From: Hahella sp. KA22
GTDB lineage: Bacteria > Pseudomonadota > Gammaproteobacteria > Pseudomonadales > Oleiphilaceae
NCBI RefSeq assembly: GCF_004135205.1
Contig: NZ_CP035490.1
Location: 3,303,501 to 3,367,500 of the forward strand
Direction: 5' to 3'
Length of the DNA stretch: 64,000 nt
Below the pieces are notes generated by a model, which saw only the letters and a program-made list of their open reading frames with translations, was not told where the DNA came from and searched no databases. The position numbers were made by a program, and so were the translations under genes. How positions within the stretch are numbered: the stretch's first letter is position 1; each line of letters opens with the position of its first letter. This document shows positions 27,589-37,758 of the stretch, one piece after another.

Positions 27589-29262
27589 TTAGTCTTTCAG
27601 CATCGGCAAGTCGAGGTTGTTTTCTTTGGCGCAATTACGAGCGATGTCGTAACCCGCATCGGCATGGCGCATTACGCCAGTGCCGGGATCGTTGCGCAGC
27701 ACGCGAGCGATACGCTGATCCGCCGCTTCGCTGCCGTCACAGACGATCACCACGCCGGAATGCTGGCTGAAGCCCATCCCTACACCGCCGCCGTGATGCA
27801 GAGACACCCAGGTGGCGCCGCCGGCGACGTTCAGCATGGCGTTCAGCAATGGCCAGTCGGAAACTGCGTCGGAACCGTCCATCATGCTCTCAGTTTCCCG
27901 GTTGGGGCTGGCGACGGAGCCGGAATCCAGGTGGTCGCGGCCGATAACTACAGGCGCTTTCAGTTCGCCGTTACGCACCATTTCGTTGAAGGCCAGACCC
28001 AGACGGGCGCGGTCTTTCAGGCCCACCCAGCAGATACGCGCCGGCAGACCCTGGAAGCTGATGCGCTCGCGCGCCATATCCAGCCAGTTGTGCAAGTGCG
28101 GATTGTCGGGAATCAGTTCTTTGACCTTGGCGTCAGTTTTGTAGATGTCCTCCGGGTCGCCGGATAGCGCCGCCCAGCGGAAAGGCCCTACGCCTTCGCA
28201 GAACAGGGGACGAATGTAAGCGGGCACAAAACCGGGGAAATCGAATGCGTTCTTCACCCCTTCTTCCAGCGCCATCTGACGGATGTTGTTGCCGTAGTCC
28301 AGAGTCGCCGCGCCGGCTTCCTGTAACGCCAGCATGGCTTGCACTTGCACCGCCATGGATTGCTTGGCCGCTTTAACCACGGCGGCAGGGTCTTTCAGAC
28401 GCATTTCCGCTGCGTGCTCCATAGTCCAGCCTTGCGGCAGGTAGCCGTTCAGCGGGTCGTGAGCGGAAGTCTGGTCGGTGACCACGTCAGGAGTAACGCC
28501 GCGCCTGACCAGCTCCGCGTATACGTCCGCTGCGTTGCCCAATAAGCCGATAGAAATCGCTTCGCCGCTCTTTTTGGCGTCTTCGATCATCGCCAACGCT
28601 TCGTCCAGATCCTTCGCCTGTTTATCCAGGTAGCGCGTGCGAAGACGGAACTCGATGCGGCTGGGATCGCAATCCACCGCCAGCATGCAGAAGCCGGCCA
28701 TGGTCGCCGCCAGGGGCTGCGCGCCGCCCATGCCGCCCAGACCGCCGGTCAGAATCCATCTGCCGTGGGCTTCACCGTTGAAATGTTGCTTGGCGACGGA
28801 AACGAAAGTCTCGTAAGTGCCCTGCACAATGCCCTGAGAACCGATGTAGATCCAGGAGCCGGCGGTCATCTGGCCGTACATCATCAGGCCTTTCTTATCC
28901 AGCTCGTTGAAGTGTTCCCAGTTGGCCCAGTGGGGCACCAGGTTGGAGTTAGCGATCAGAACGCGGGGCGCGTCGGCGTGAGTCTTGAATACGCCTACCG
29001 GTTTGCCGGATTGCACCAACAGCGTCTCGTCATCTTCCAGGCGCTTCAGCACTTCCACGATTTTGTCGAAGCATTCCCAGTCGCGGGCGGCGCGGCCGAT
29101 GCCGCCATACACCACCAGGAATTTAGGGTGCTCGGCGACTTCCGGGTCCAGATTGTTCATCAGCATGCGCAGCGGCGCTTCGGTCAACCAGGACTTGGCG
29201 TTCAACTCTGAGCCGCGTGGGGCGCGGATCTCTCTCTGGTCGTCATGGCGAGGATCTTTCAT
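27589..29262 (-). CDS. hutU: Urocanate hydratase
   Basis: Adds water to urocanate to form 4-imidazolone-5-propionate, with tightly bound NAD. 557 residues from ATG 29262, preceded by CAGGAG; a longer frame to 29367 runs into the spacer and hutG end and is not needed. Clear family segments: [34 protein letters not shown], and the C-terminal [15 protein letters not shown]. It lies 22 bp after hutG and meets hutH. Confidence 0.97.
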   Translation of the reverse strand: MKDPRHDDQREIRAPRGSELNAKSWLTEAPLRMLMNNLDPEVAEHPKFLVVYGGIGRAARDWECFDKIVEVLKRLEDDETLLVQSGKPVGVFKTHADAPRVLIANSNLVPHWANWEHFNELDKKGLMMYGQMTAGSWIYIGSQGIVQGTYETFVSVAKQHFNGEAHGRWILTGGLGGMGGAQPLAATMAGFCMLAVDCDPSRIEFRLRTRYLDKQAKDLDEALAMIEDAKKSGEAISIGLLGNAADVYAELVRRGVTPDVVTDQTSAHDPLNGYLPQGWTMEHAAEMRLKDPAAVVKAAKQSMAVQVQAMLALQEAGAATLDYGNNIRQMALEEGVKNAFDFPGFVPAYIRPLFCEGVGPFRWAALSGDPEDIYKTDAKVKELIPDNPHLHNWLDMARERISFQGLPARICWVGLKDRARLGLAFNEMVRNGELKAPVVIGRDHLDSGSVASPNRETESMMDGSDAVSDWPLLNAMLNVAGGATWVSLHHGGGVGMGFSQHSGVVIVCDGSEAADQRIARVLRNDPGTGVMRHADAGYDIARNCAKENNLDLPMLKD

Positions 29263-29284
29263 CGGTTTCTCCTGTGAGTTACTT

Positions 29285-30244
29285 CTACGCTTTTGTTGTT
29301 GGTTTGCCCAGCAGACCGGCCAGGCGCGCGGCGAGTCGTGCGGCGACGCGGGCGGTTCTGCTGTCAATATCGTAAGTCGGGTTATATTCGGCGATATCCG
29401 CCATCAACACCGGCAGCGCTTTGCGCTGAATGGCGTCCAGCATGGCCTCGACGATTTCCAGTGGTACGCCGTAGGCGGCGGGGGCGCTGACGCCAGGGGC
29501 GGTGGCTGCGGGCAGTACGTCCAAATCAATCGTCAGGTACAGGCAGTCCACTTTGCTCAAGAACGCGTCCAGGGCGCGCAGCATCGGCCCCAATTGGGTG
29601 AAGCCGCAATGGGTGTCCTTCAAATAGGTGACGCCAAGTTTGTCGGCGCGGTCGAACAAGGCCTGGGTATTGGCGTATTCACTGATGCCGAATACGGCGT
29701 AGTGGAATGGCTTGCCGGTGTTCTTGCAGTACTTGGCGATTTGCTGGAAAGGCGTGCCGGAGCTGGCCCCTTCGCTGTCGCTGCGCAGATCGAAATGAGC
29801 GTCCAGATTCAGAATGCCGAGCACTTTGTCCGGCGCTGCTTGATCCAGGTGCCGACGCAGACCTTGAAAGCTGCCCCAGGCGACGTCATGTCCGCCGCCC
29901 AATACGATAGGATTGTGCCCCGCCTGCAGCTGTTTGAATACTTTGTTGGCCAGCGCCGCCTGGGCGTCTTCCAGTTCGCCTTCCCACTGAATGTTGCCGC
30001 AGTCATAAACCGGCCGGGAAAGGCGCCAGGGCAGGTTCGCCAGGGCTTTGATGATTTCGTCAGGGCCGTTCGCGGCGCCCACGCGGCCTTTATTGATATA
30101 GACGCCGAGATCGCAGGGATAGCCGATCAACGACACGCCCGCCGGACTGTCTTCCTGCGGTGCGCGAACTTGCTGGTGCCAGCGTACGGCGGCGGGGCCG
30201 TCGGCGCTGTCGATGCGTCCTGACCAGACTTTTGTCTCAGACAT
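29285..30244 (-). CDS. hutG: Formimidoylglutamase (arginase family)
   Basis: Hydrolyses N-formimidoyl-glutamate to glutamate and formamide, the last step of the four-enzyme route. 319 residues. Manganese ligands of the ureohydrolase family are visible in [20 protein letters not shown] and [10 protein letters not shown]. The start 30244 overlaps the hutI stop by eight bases (ATGTCTGA) with GGAG in the hutI end; an ATG at 30259 is less well placed. Presence of this enzyme and absence of hutF nearby point to the direct route. Confidence 0.93.
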   Translation of the reverse strand: MSETKVWSGRIDSADGPAAVRWHQQVRAPQEDSPAGVSLIGYPCDLGVYINKGRVGAANGPDEIIKALANLPWRLSRPVYDCGNIQWEGELEDAQAALANKVFKQLQAGHNPIVLGGGHDVAWGSFQGLRRHLDQAAPDKVLGILNLDAHFDLRSDSEGASSGTPFQQIAKYCKNTGKPFHYAVFGISEYANTQALFDRADKLGVTYLKDTHCGFTQLGPMLRALDAFLSKVDCLYLTIDLDVLPAATAPGVSAPAAYGVPLEIVEAMLDAIQRKALPVLMADIAEYNPTYDIDSRTARVAARLAARLAGLLGKPTTKA

Positions 30245-31448
30245 TGTGAATTTCTCCATGAAAAACGCGTTGATGCGGACCGGTGACGCCGAATTCGTAG
30301 CTCAACTGAGCCGGGTGCTGGCAATCCCAGACAATGAAATCCGCCGCCATGCCCGGCGCCAGACGCCCGATGCGGTCCTGCATGCCGAGCGCCTTGGCGC
30401 CATGGCGCGTGACGCCGGCGAGCGTTTCTTCCGGCGTCATGCCAAAGAAGGTGCAGCCCATGTTCATCATCAGGCGCATCGACGCCAGAGGGCAGGAGCC
30501 GGGATTGAGATCAGTGGCCAGAGCCATGGGAACTTTGTGCCTGCGCAGCAACTCCATGGGCGGACGCTGGGTTTCCCGTAAAAAATAAAAGGCGCCGGGC
30601 AGCAGCGTCGCCACCGTGCCGGAGGCCGCGATAGCTTGTACGCCGGCTTCGTCCAGATATTCCACATGGTCGACGGAAAGCGCGTTGAATTCGGCCGCCA
30701 GCGCGCTGCCGCCGCTCAACGTCAGTTGCTCCATGTGGCCTTTCACCGGCAGGCCCAGTTTCTGTGCGGCTTCGAACACCCGGCGGCATTGCTCTGGGGT
30801 GAAAGCGATGGATTCACAGAATACGTCCACGGCGTCAGCGAGCTTTTGCTCATGGGCCATGGGCAGGGCTTCTTCGCAGATCCAGGAGATATAGTCGTCG
30901 GAGCGGCCGGCGTATTCGGGAGGCAAGGCGTGAGCCGCCAACAGGGTGGTGCGGATGTTGACCGGATAGCGCTGCCCCAGACGTCGCGCTACGTGCAGCA
31001 TCTTCAGCTCTGATTCCAGGTCCAGGCCATAGCCGGATTTGATCTCCACGGTGGTCACGCCTTCGCGCAGTAAGGCCAGCAAGCGTTTCTCGGACTGTTG
31101 CAACAGCTCTTTCTCGGTGGCTGCGCGGGTGGCGCGCACGGTAGAAATTATGCCGCCGCCCTGCTTGGCGATATCCGCGTAGGAAACGCCTTGCAAGCGC
31201 ATTTCGAACTCAGCGGCGCGGTCGCCGCCGTAAACCAGATGGGTATGACAATCCACCAGGCCGGGGGTAATAAGGCGGCCATTGGCGTCAGTAATGTTAT
31301 CGGACGCGCCGCCATCCCATTCAGACATGGGAACGATGGCTTCGATATTGCCGTGCGCCACGCCGAGTGCGTGGTTTTCCAGCAGTCCGTAAGCGTGTTG
31401 GGCGTCAGGATCAAGGGTGGCGATCCTGGCGTTGATCCACCAATCCAT
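30237..31448 (-). CDS. hutI: Imidazolonepropionase
   Basis: Opens the imidazolone ring of imidazolonepropionate to N-formimidoyl-glutamate. 403 residues, amidohydrolase family. Metal ligands in [15 protein letters not shown], then HMEQL and the [11 protein letters not shown] segment with its conserved Asp. It is the first gene of the operon. A perfect HutC-like palindrome lies 27 bp upstream of its start. Confidence 0.96.
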   Translation of the reverse strand: MDWWINARIATLDPDAQHAYGLLENHALGVAHGNIEAIVPMSEWDGGASDNITDANGRLITPGLVDCHTHLVYGGDRAAEFEMRLQGVSYADIAKQGGGIISTVRATRAATEKELLQQSEKRLLALLREGVTTVEIKSGYGLDLESELKMLHVARRLGQRYPVNIRTTLLAAHALPPEYAGRSDDYISWICEEALPMAHEQKLADAVDVFCESIAFTPEQCRRVFEAAQKLGLPVKGHMEQLTLSGGSALAAEFNALSVDHVEYLDEAGVQAIAASGTVATLLPGAFYFLRETQRPPMELLRRHKVPMALATDLNPGSCPLASMRLMMNMGCTFFGMTPEETLAGVTRHGAKALGMQDRIGRLAPGMAADFIVWDCQHPAQLSYEFGVTGPHQRVFHGEIHNV

Positions 31449-31475
31449 AAAATCTCGCTCTCTGCAGTGTTTTTA

Positions 31476-31493
31476 TAAATGTATATACATTTA
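31476..31493. promoter_or_regulatory. HutC operator candidate 1
   Basis: TAAATGTATATACATTTA is a perfect 18-bp palindrome 27 bp before hutI. Its TGTATATACA core matches the TTGTATATACAA-like sites bound by HutC in enteric and pseudomonad hut systems. Confidence 0.82.
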
Positions 31494-31718
31494 AAGACAA
31501 AAAACGCATTTTGCGCAAGAGGGGAGACGAGAAAAATTTCTTCTCATAACGCACACCAAAACCGGTTTTGCGTAGCCTGGAGACAGTGTGTGTATTCCAT
31601 AATGGCTATAAAAATAGAGGGTTTAAGACATTTTATGAATTTGGGAGCTGGTGCGAATGTAGCGAATTCTGCGTTCTCTCAGCTTGCGTTCAGCGGGGTT
31701 TTGTGAGACTGGGAACTT

Positions 31719-31736
31719 TAAATGTATATACAAATA
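31719..31736. promoter_or_regulatory. HutC operator candidate 2
   Basis: TAAATGTATATACAAATA shares the first 14 bases and the TGTATATACA core with candidate 1, 243 bp further upstream. Two sites at that distance could support looping or serve a second promoter. Confidence 0.72.
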
Positions 31737-31918
31737 TGCGGCCGGTAACTGCTTGATCTAAAGGCAAGATGGTTGCAGTTGGGGGAAAAAATAAGGAAAA
31801 CCACAAGAGTCAGTCCGCGCGGAAGACGTGACTGCGGCTGTCAGTCGTCGGTGGCGCGACTGCAAGATAATCTGATTTGATGATCTCTATTGAGTAGAGA
31901 TGAGTAAAGAGGCGATGT

Positions 31919-32626
31919 CTATGAAAAGTGACTGTCGGATTGCAGGCGATAGCGGCTGCCAGGATAAGTCAGATGGGCGCTGCTGACTAATTGCTGACGG
32001 CTCCAGGTGCGACGGTAGATGCGCAGGCAGGGCTCACTGATATTGATTTCCAGCAGCTCACACTGATCCGGGGCCGCCAGCACCGCTTCAATAATATGCT
32101 CCACATCGGAAACCGGATAAACGGACGTAAGGTATTGGTTGGGCGTGACCACGGAAAAATCCTGGTCCAGATACTCCGGCGCCAGCAAAGGGTTGATGTA
32201 GCGATCTTCCAGTTGCACCGGCACCCCGTCTTCCAGATGGACGATTAAAGTGTGAAACACCGCTACGCCGGTTTTAATGCCCAACTGTACCGCCACATTA
32301 GAGGAGGCGCACAATTGCTCCTGCTTGACGATGCGTGCGCTGTACTTATGCCCCCGGGCTTTGATTTCTTCCGCGATATTGCGGATATCCTGAAAAGAAG
32401 AGGTGGGCTTGGCGTCGTTGACGAAGGTGCCTTGCCCTTGATATCTCACCAGACGCCCTTCGTTCACCAGGTCCCGTATCGCCTTGTGCACAGTCATGCG
32501 GCTAACCTGAAACTGCTGCGCCAGCTGCATTTCCGTGGGAATGCGCCCGCCGACCACATAGCGCTGGCTCTCAATGCCGCTGACGATGAAGTCTTTAACC
32601 TGCTGAAACCGGGGTTTGGATGACAC
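31919..32626 (-). CDS. hutC: GntR/UTRA-family hut repressor
   Basis: 235 residues from GTG 32626, with AAGGA ten bases upstream; this gives the usual HutC beginning SSKPRFQQVKDF. ATG starts at 32680 and 32752 would translate through the control region and an operator. The N-terminal GntR helix-turn-helix is RIPTEMQLAQQFQVSRMTVH and the C-terminal UTRA domain binds urocanate in known HutC proteins. It lies upstream of hutI in the same direction, separated by the operator region. Confidence 0.9.
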   Translation of the reverse strand: MSSKPRFQQVKDFIVSGIESQRYVVGGRIPTEMQLAQQFQVSRMTVHKAIRDLVNEGRLVRYQGQGTFVNDAKPTSSFQDIRNIAEEIKARGHKYSARIVKQEQLCASSNVAVQLGIKTGVAVFHTLIVHLEDGVPVQLEDRYINPLLAPEYLDQDFSVVTPNQYLTSVYPVSDVEHIIEAVLAAPDQCELLEINISEPCLRIYRRTWSRQQLVSSAHLTYPGSRYRLQSDSHFS

Positions 32627-33012
32627 GAATAAATTGTCCTTGCGATTGCCTGACGAAAGCCGCCGATGACTCGGGCGCATATTGTATAGGCATTTTAGCG
32701 GCGAATCAGGAGGTTGTAATGAATAAGCGCAACCCGACCAGACTGTATACAAATATTTACATTTGATTAGTGCATTTTATGAACAGAGTCTATGCTTACT
32801 AGCGAGCCGGGCGTTGGATAGAGCATTCTCTTCCAGTCAGACGCCGTCTGTGTCCGCTGTATCCAACGTAGTGCCTGTGTTGTGCTCGCCGAGGGAACTC
32901 TGATTAGCCAGAGGAGTCCCTGCAGGATACCGCGGCCGGCTTTTTGCGAGTTGCTACATCCGTTCCCCTGCAGGCGTGGCTAGAACGCCGACAACAACAG
33001 AGGAGCGAAGCT
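32627..33012. other. 386-bp divergent region with HutC-like site and hairpin leader
   Basis: No gene over 40 codons is supported. It contains the hutC promoter region with a third HutC-like site near 32744 and, toward the small membrane gene, a hairpin at 32892-32920 (GGGA-ACTCTG with CAGAG-GAGTCCC). The remaining sequence shows nothing I can name. Confidence 0.5.
32744..32765. promoter_or_regulatory. HutC operator candidate 3, upstream of hutC
   Basis: TGTATACAAATATTTACATT and its flanks contain the 8-bp palindrome TGTATACA joined to an imperfect CAAAT-N6-ATTTG palindrome. It resembles the other two sites but lacks one TA step in the core. Position suggests autoregulation of hutC. Confidence 0.5.
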
Positions 33013-33132
33013 ATGTTGATCAAACACCACCTCCCGACACATTCCTATCCGGTTGTTCCAGCGAATCTGAAGGTATTTCTGTTTTATCTGGTGGCGATTA
33101 TGTTTGCGGTAAGCGGTATCGCATTGGGTTGA
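33013..33132 (+). CDS. 39-residue single-span membrane peptide
   Basis: Starts at ATG 33013 with AGAGGAG nine bases upstream. Residues 1-17 are polar and histidine/proline rich (MLIKHHLPTHSYPVV); residues about 22-38 are a strong membrane helix (KVFLFYLVAIMFAVSGIA). A longer in-frame ATG at 32944 has no ribosome site. No family is recognised. It is likely an inner-membrane peptide with a role in a stress response or in assisting a larger complex, but there is no evidence on which. Confidence 0.6.
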   Translation: MLIKHHLPTHSYPVVPANLKVFLFYLVAIMFAVSGIALG

Positions 33133-33160
33133 TGTCTCAGGCGCCCGCGGATGGCGGGCG

Positions 33161-36100
33161 TCACAGCAGTTTGCGGTTGAGCGCGACGTCTTTGTATCCC
33201 TTCTGCACGTCGAACATCCGGCTCAAAGGGATAAGGTAAGGACTGTCTGTGGCTTTCTCGCCGTTAATGGTTTCCAGGTTGATGCTTTTGAGCGGCTGAT
33301 GGGGGCGATACAGCAGATTGCGTAATGGCGCCAGACAGGCGTCGATATCTGGATGGTCTGGCGCAATTGTGATGTCCAGCTGTTTGCCATTGCGGCGAGA
33401 AGTCATGATCAGCTCCGGCCCCCTAAACGCCATATGGATGGAGTCCAAACGCTTCGGCAGTCGCTGTTTCAGGCCCGGCAGACCCAGCCCGCAAAGAGAC
33501 ATGGGATCGCTGGCGTTGAGCCAGTGGACGCGCGTCTGCGGCAGGCTGTTCTGCAGCATTTGCAGGGCTATGGGGGTAATGAACTGTGGGCCGGGGATAT
33601 CTTTGAAAAAGTAGCCTCCGATAATTTCTCTGGATAGCTCCATCAGACGCAGACAGCGAAACACCGCGCTCCAGCGCATTTCCGGAAGCTCTCTTTGCAG
33701 AAGCTCGCGAAATACCACGCCATAGCGACTTAACAGCAGGCGCGCGCGATCTTTGCCGCGCTCCTGTTCCGTTATCGGATCTTCCTGCCGCAGGGGCCAG
33801 CGTACCTGGCGCCATGTTCCGGGACTGTTCGCCGCCTGTTTTGACTGGGCGAAGGAATGGCGCATGGCCCGCCGGCGCGAAGGAGGTCTGCCGGAGCTCT
33901 GAGCGGGCAGGTCGGGAATAGTGAACTGATTTTCCACTCCTCTGCGCAACGCGGCGAAGGTGTCATTGTGGACGCGTTGCTTCCATACCCAGCCCCATAA
34001 GCATTCCGTCAGCGCAGTGTTGTCCAGTCCGCTTTTCCCTGAGAGGGCCTGGAAGTCGTAACGGCTGTCGGCGTCTGGAAACAGGGCCTGCAGTTCGCTG
34101 GCGGCTGCTTCATTCAGAGGGGCGGGGGCGTCAAGCAGATCCAGATCGGCGTTGAAGCAGAAGAGAGTTTTGCCTTCCTCTACGCCCAGCCACTCCAGGT
34201 CGGACTCCTGAAACAGGTGATCCAGCAAGGCCGGGTTGTAGTCCGGCAATCGCGCGGGGAGTATTTCATTCTCCCACAGCGCGGCGGGAGCGGGCGTTCC
34301 CTGCAGGCGCTGCAAAATATCGAAGAGTCGCTCATGGGGATCGTCATCACGTTCACACGCCTGGGTCTGCCAGCAATGTAAGAACAGGGGAAGCTGCTCT
34401 AAGGGGAGGGGAGCGAATTCCGGCGTGGCTTCCTTGCGCGCCATATGCAGGAGTATTTCGAAGTTCTCCCGGTCGCAGTAGCGCAGCTCAGTGTTCCCTT
34501 CGATCAGCGGGCCCGCCACGATTGCGCGCGCTTCCACCAGATCGTCGAGAGCCCGTTGCAGGCGCTGTGGATCGACGCCGAGCCAGCAGCTTATCTCCGA
34601 GAAGGATACTGGACCGTAAAAACGCAGCCATTCGCCCAGCAGCGTATCGAAGAGCGCATCGGATTCCGCATCCTCGCCTGTTTCCGGGTAGAACGCCTGT
34701 GCGAGGGAAGCTTGGTTTTCACGCGCCGCCATAATCCGGGCGCCACGATGTTCCAGGCGAATGAGCTTGGCCTCCGTCGCCGCCAGCATGTCTTGCAGCG
34801 CCTCCTTACCAGACTCTGACTCAATGCGGGCGAGTAACTCGCGCCATTCTGAATCCGGAATGGCGCCGCGCTCTTTGACCCAGTCCAACAGGTCCCGCGC
34901 GCTGTCTGGCGCATACCCCGGCGTCAGGCGCTGGCGTTTATGCTCAAAGCGACGACATAGCTCCGCGTTTACGGTGGGACGCAGTTCATCGTTATACAGC
35001 AGCTCCCGCAGCAGGTCCTCGCTGAGATTGGAGGTCTTGTCCGAGGTGGGCGAGTCGTCCTTGTACATGTACAGGTTGACCTGTTCCCAGGCGATATTCT
35101 GCGCCATGGGGCTGGGCGTCCGGGTGTTGGCGACGGACCATTGAATCTGCCCGGTCTGGAGTTCCTCCAGCAGCTGTTTTAACGCGCTTATATCAAACTC
35201 ATCCTGCAGGCAGGTGCGCCAGGTTTCCAACAGAATGGGGAAGTCTTCGTACTTGAGCACGGAGTTCAGCAATTTCTGCGACTGTAAGCGACTCATCCAC
35301 AAAGGACGACGCTCGTTGAATTTGCCTTTGCTGAGCAGCAACGCCCGGCCTGCGCACTCTCGGAAACGGGCGCCGAAAAAGCCGGAACCTTCCAGACGGG
35401 CGCGTAACAGAGCCTCTATCCGCTCCGGGGAAACCAGAGAGAGAATGGTTTCCACGGGAATCTCCTCAGGCATCTGCAGGACGATGCACTCGTTACTGAC
35501 ATACACCACCGGCTGCTCGCCGAAGGACTCCAGCCAGGCGGCTTCAAGCGCCATGCCCCAGGGGCGGTTCACTTCCGCGCCCCAACCGGTATGCAGCACC
35601 ATCTGACGGCCGTGGCTGTGTCCCAGGATAGACTCGACGATCTCCACTAACAGATGGTGACGATGCGGCAGAGGGCGTCCCGTGTGCGCCCGTTGACGGC
35701 GCAGGAAATCCAGCAGGGAGTCCGCCGCCTCTTCCGTCATGTAGTATTGCGATTGCAGGGTGGCGTTGAGGTCAGTGGCGTCCAGGTCAGTGTCGAGATA
35801 CTTGAGGAACAGGCCGATGCGCTCGGAAAAATGGAAGTTGCGGCTGATGGATTCGGCTTTCCAGAACGGCGGCGTAGACGCGCCGGCTTTGGCGGGAAGC
35901 ACGAACACATCGTTGTGGGTGATTTTCTGAATCTGCCAGAATTGCGCGCCCAGAGTGAAACTTTGTCCGATTTTCGCCTCCCAGACAAACTCTTCGTCCA
36001 GCTCGCCGATGCGGGCGCTGCTGTCCTGATGGCGCAGATGAAAATAGCCGCGATCCGGTATCACGCCCCCGGACTGATACAGCGAGAGCAACGCGCCCGG

Positions 36101-37579
36101 TCGCGCCGTGACCGTATTGTCCAGGCGATCCACAGATATGCGCGCCTGCAGTTCACGGATACGACTCTCCGCATAACGCCCCGCCAGCATGTCAATCAGC
36201 AGATCAAACTGGCGGCGGGGCAAAGGGTGGTAAACGCTGGACATGCGCAAATGCGCGTAGAGTTCGTCCAGGTCCCAGGTTGCGACCCCGGTCATGGAGA
36301 TAATTATCTGCGCCAGCACATCAAGGGGACATTGCAGCGGTCGTACTGGCTCCAGGTCTCTTTCCATGATGGCTTTGGCCAGCACGGCGGATTCCAGAAA
36401 GTCCTGCGGGTGCGTGGGAAACAGAGAACCGACGCTGACGTCGCCGACATTATGTCCGGCCCGCCCCACGCGCTGGATCGCCGCCGCCACCGAACCGGCG
36501 GTCTGCACCAGTACGACTTCGTCCAGGGCGCCAATATCAATACCCATCTCCAGGGAGCTGGTGGCGACGATGGCGGCCAGTTCGCCTCCCTTGAGGCGCT
36601 GCTCCACCTCTGTACGGATCTCTCGCGACAGCGAGCCGTGGTGCGCGTAAGCCACCATCGCGTCCGCCGCCTGATTGATCTTGTAGGTGAGCTTTTCACA
36701 CAGGGCGCGATTATTGGTGAAGATCAGCGTGGCCCGGTTGCCCTGAATTCGCGTCAGCAGGGTTTCCGCCAGGGCGTCCCAGAGGTGTTTGTCCGCCCCG
36801 CGATGGGCGATGGCGGCCGGATAATTGACGCTGAGCCGGTAATGCTTGGCGGCGTTGGATTCCACCAGTGTAATCAGGCGCTTGCGGTATTGAGGGTGGC
36901 GCGCGTAGTCCGGCTGGGCGACCTCCAGTTCGTAGCCGGCGATAAAGTCCGCGGCGACGGAGATGGGGTTGATAGTGGCGGACAGGGCGATGCGCTGAAA
37001 CTCACCGGACAGATCCACCAGACGCTCCACGGCGGAGATCAGGTAAGCGCCCCGTTTGACGCCAAGCAGGGAGTGCGCTTCATCAATGATGACCGTATCC
37101 AGATCCTGCAGCAGGGTGAGGCCGCTTTGCGAACTCAGCAGCAGGTTGAGGCTTTCCGGCGTGGTGATGAGAATCTCCGGTGGTTGCCGTAGCATCTGGC
37201 GGCGCTCGCCTGAGGGGGTATCGCCGCTGCGGGTCTGTGCGCGGATAACCGGGAAGGGCTCGCCTTGGCGCTCAAAGCAGGCTGTCAGCTCCGCCAGCGG
37301 GCGGCTAAGATTATTGCGGATATCGTTATTCAGCGCTTTCAGTGGCGAAATGTAGAGTACGCGCGTGCGCCCCGGTTGCAGCTCACCGGTGGCGAAGCGA
37401 TTGAGGGCCCAGAGAAAGGCGGTGAGGGTTTTACCGCTGCCGGTGGGGGCTGTGATCAGGCAGTGCTCGCCGGAAGCGATGCGCGGCCAGGCTTTGGTTT
37501 GAATATCCGTAGGCGCGCCCAGGTTGGCGGTGAACCATTCCGCGATAAGTGGATGAAATAAAGACAGCGCCTGGGACAT
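33161..37579 (-). CDS. lhr: Large ATP-dependent helicase Lhr
   Basis: 1472 residues from ATG 37579, near the 1538 of E. coli Lhr. SF2 motifs: Q-motif region GAPTDIQTKAWP, Walker A APTGSGKT (about 44-51), DEAH box VIIDEAHSLLG, SAT in ALSATINP, and motif VI QRVGRAGHNVGD. The Lhr winged-helix and beta domains follow, then a long C-terminal region found only in Lhr-type proteins. Lhr unwinds RNA-DNA hybrids and acts in DNA repair; in E. coli the C-terminal part carries uracil-DNA glycosylase activity. It is a single gene; the frame is intact through 4.4 kb. A frame starting at 37675 has no ribosome site. Confidence 0.95.
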   Translation of the reverse strand: MSQALSLFHPLIAEWFTANLGAPTDIQTKAWPRIASGEHCLITAPTGSGKTLTAFLWALNRFATGELQPGRTRVLYISPLKALNNDIRNNLSRPLAELTACFERQGEPFPVIRAQTRSGDTPSGERRQMLRQPPEILITTPESLNLLLSSQSGLTLLQDLDTVIIDEAHSLLGVKRGAYLISAVERLVDLSGEFQRIALSATINPISVAADFIAGYELEVAQPDYARHPQYRKRLITLVESNAAKHYRLSVNYPAAIAHRGADKHLWDALAETLLTRIQGNRATLIFTNNRALCEKLTYKINQAADAMVAYAHHGSLSREIRTEVEQRLKGGELAAIVATSSLEMGIDIGALDEVVLVQTAGSVAAAIQRVGRAGHNVGDVSVGSLFPTHPQDFLESAVLAKAIMERDLEPVRPLQCPLDVLAQIIISMTGVATWDLDELYAHLRMSSVYHPLPRRQFDLLIDMLAGRYAESRIRELQARISVDRLDNTVTARPGALLSLYQSGGVIPDRGYFHLRHQDSSARIGELDEEFVWEAKIGQSFTLGAQFWQIQKITHNDVFVLPAKAGASTPPFWKAESISRNFHFSERIGLFLKYLDTDLDATDLNATLQSQYYMTEEAADSLLDFLRRQRAHTGRPLPHRHHLLVEIVESILGHSHGRQMVLHTGWGAEVNRPWGMALEAAWLESFGEQPVVYVSNECIVLQMPEEIPVETILSLVSPERIEALLRARLEGSGFFGARFRECAGRALLLSKGKFNERRPLWMSRLQSQKLLNSVLKYEDFPILLETWRTCLQDEFDISALKQLLEELQTGQIQWSVANTRTPSPMAQNIAWEQVNLYMYKDDSPTSDKTSNLSEDLLRELLYNDELRPTVNAELCRRFEHKRQRLTPGYAPDSARDLLDWVKERGAIPDSEWRELLARIESESGKEALQDMLAATEAKLIRLEHRGARIMAARENQASLAQAFYPETGEDAESDALFDTLLGEWLRFYGPVSFSEISCWLGVDPQRLQRALDDLVEARAIVAGPLIEGNTELRYCDRENFEILLHMARKEATPEFAPLPLEQLPLFLHCWQTQACERDDDPHERLFDILQRLQGTPAPAALWENEILPARLPDYNPALLDHLFQESDLEWLGVEEGKTLFCFNADLDLLDAPAPLNEAAASELQALFPDADSRYDFQALSGKSGLDNTALTECLWGWVWKQRVHNDTFAALRRGVENQFTIPDLPAQSSGRPPSRRRAMRHSFAQSKQAANSPGTWRQVRWPLRQEDPITEQERGKDRARLLLSRYGVVFRELLQRELPEMRWSAVFRCLRLMELSREIIGGYFFKDIPGPQFITPIALQMLQNSLPQTRVHWLNASDPMSLCGLGLPGLKQRLPKRLDSIHMAFRGPELIMTSRRNGKQLDITIAPDHPDIDACLAPLRNLLYRPHQPLKSINLETINGEKATDSPYLIPLSRMFDVQKGYKDVALNRKLL

Positions 37580-37758
37580 AAGAAACCGTTGTCGCCTTGT
37601 GGTCGTAAATAATGGTTGCCGATAAAAGTAATCTGAATCATATATGAATTCGGCGAAAGTTTGACGGTTCCCCACTTCGCGTAAAGAATTGAAGGTATAA
37701 CGCCTGTGTCTGGTTTCTGTGGGACGAGGAAACCGTTTTGGTGTGGAGGCTATAAAGC

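Larger units (their letters stand above)
31449..31918. other. 470-bp control region between hutC and hutI
   Basis: No gene is supported here. It holds two HutC-like operators (31476-31493 and 31719-31736), AT-rich sequence fitting the hutI promoter, and near 31812-31863 a long imperfect inverted repeat (AGTCCGCGC against GCGCGACT) that could end hutC transcription on the minus strand. Confidence 0.6.

Noticed and set aside
28985-30223. Long plus-strand open frame of 412 codons opposite hutU and hutG
   Set aside because: It lies antisense to two certain enzyme genes, has no ribosome site, and its composition is that of a GC-rich shadow frame.
32627-32752. Longer HutC starting at 32680 or 32752
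   Set aside because: The extension would be translated through the operator-like site, has no ribosome site and exceeds normal HutC length.
35654-37192. Plus-strand open frame of 512 codons opposite lhr
   Set aside because: Antisense to the helicase motifs of lhr, no family features or start signal.
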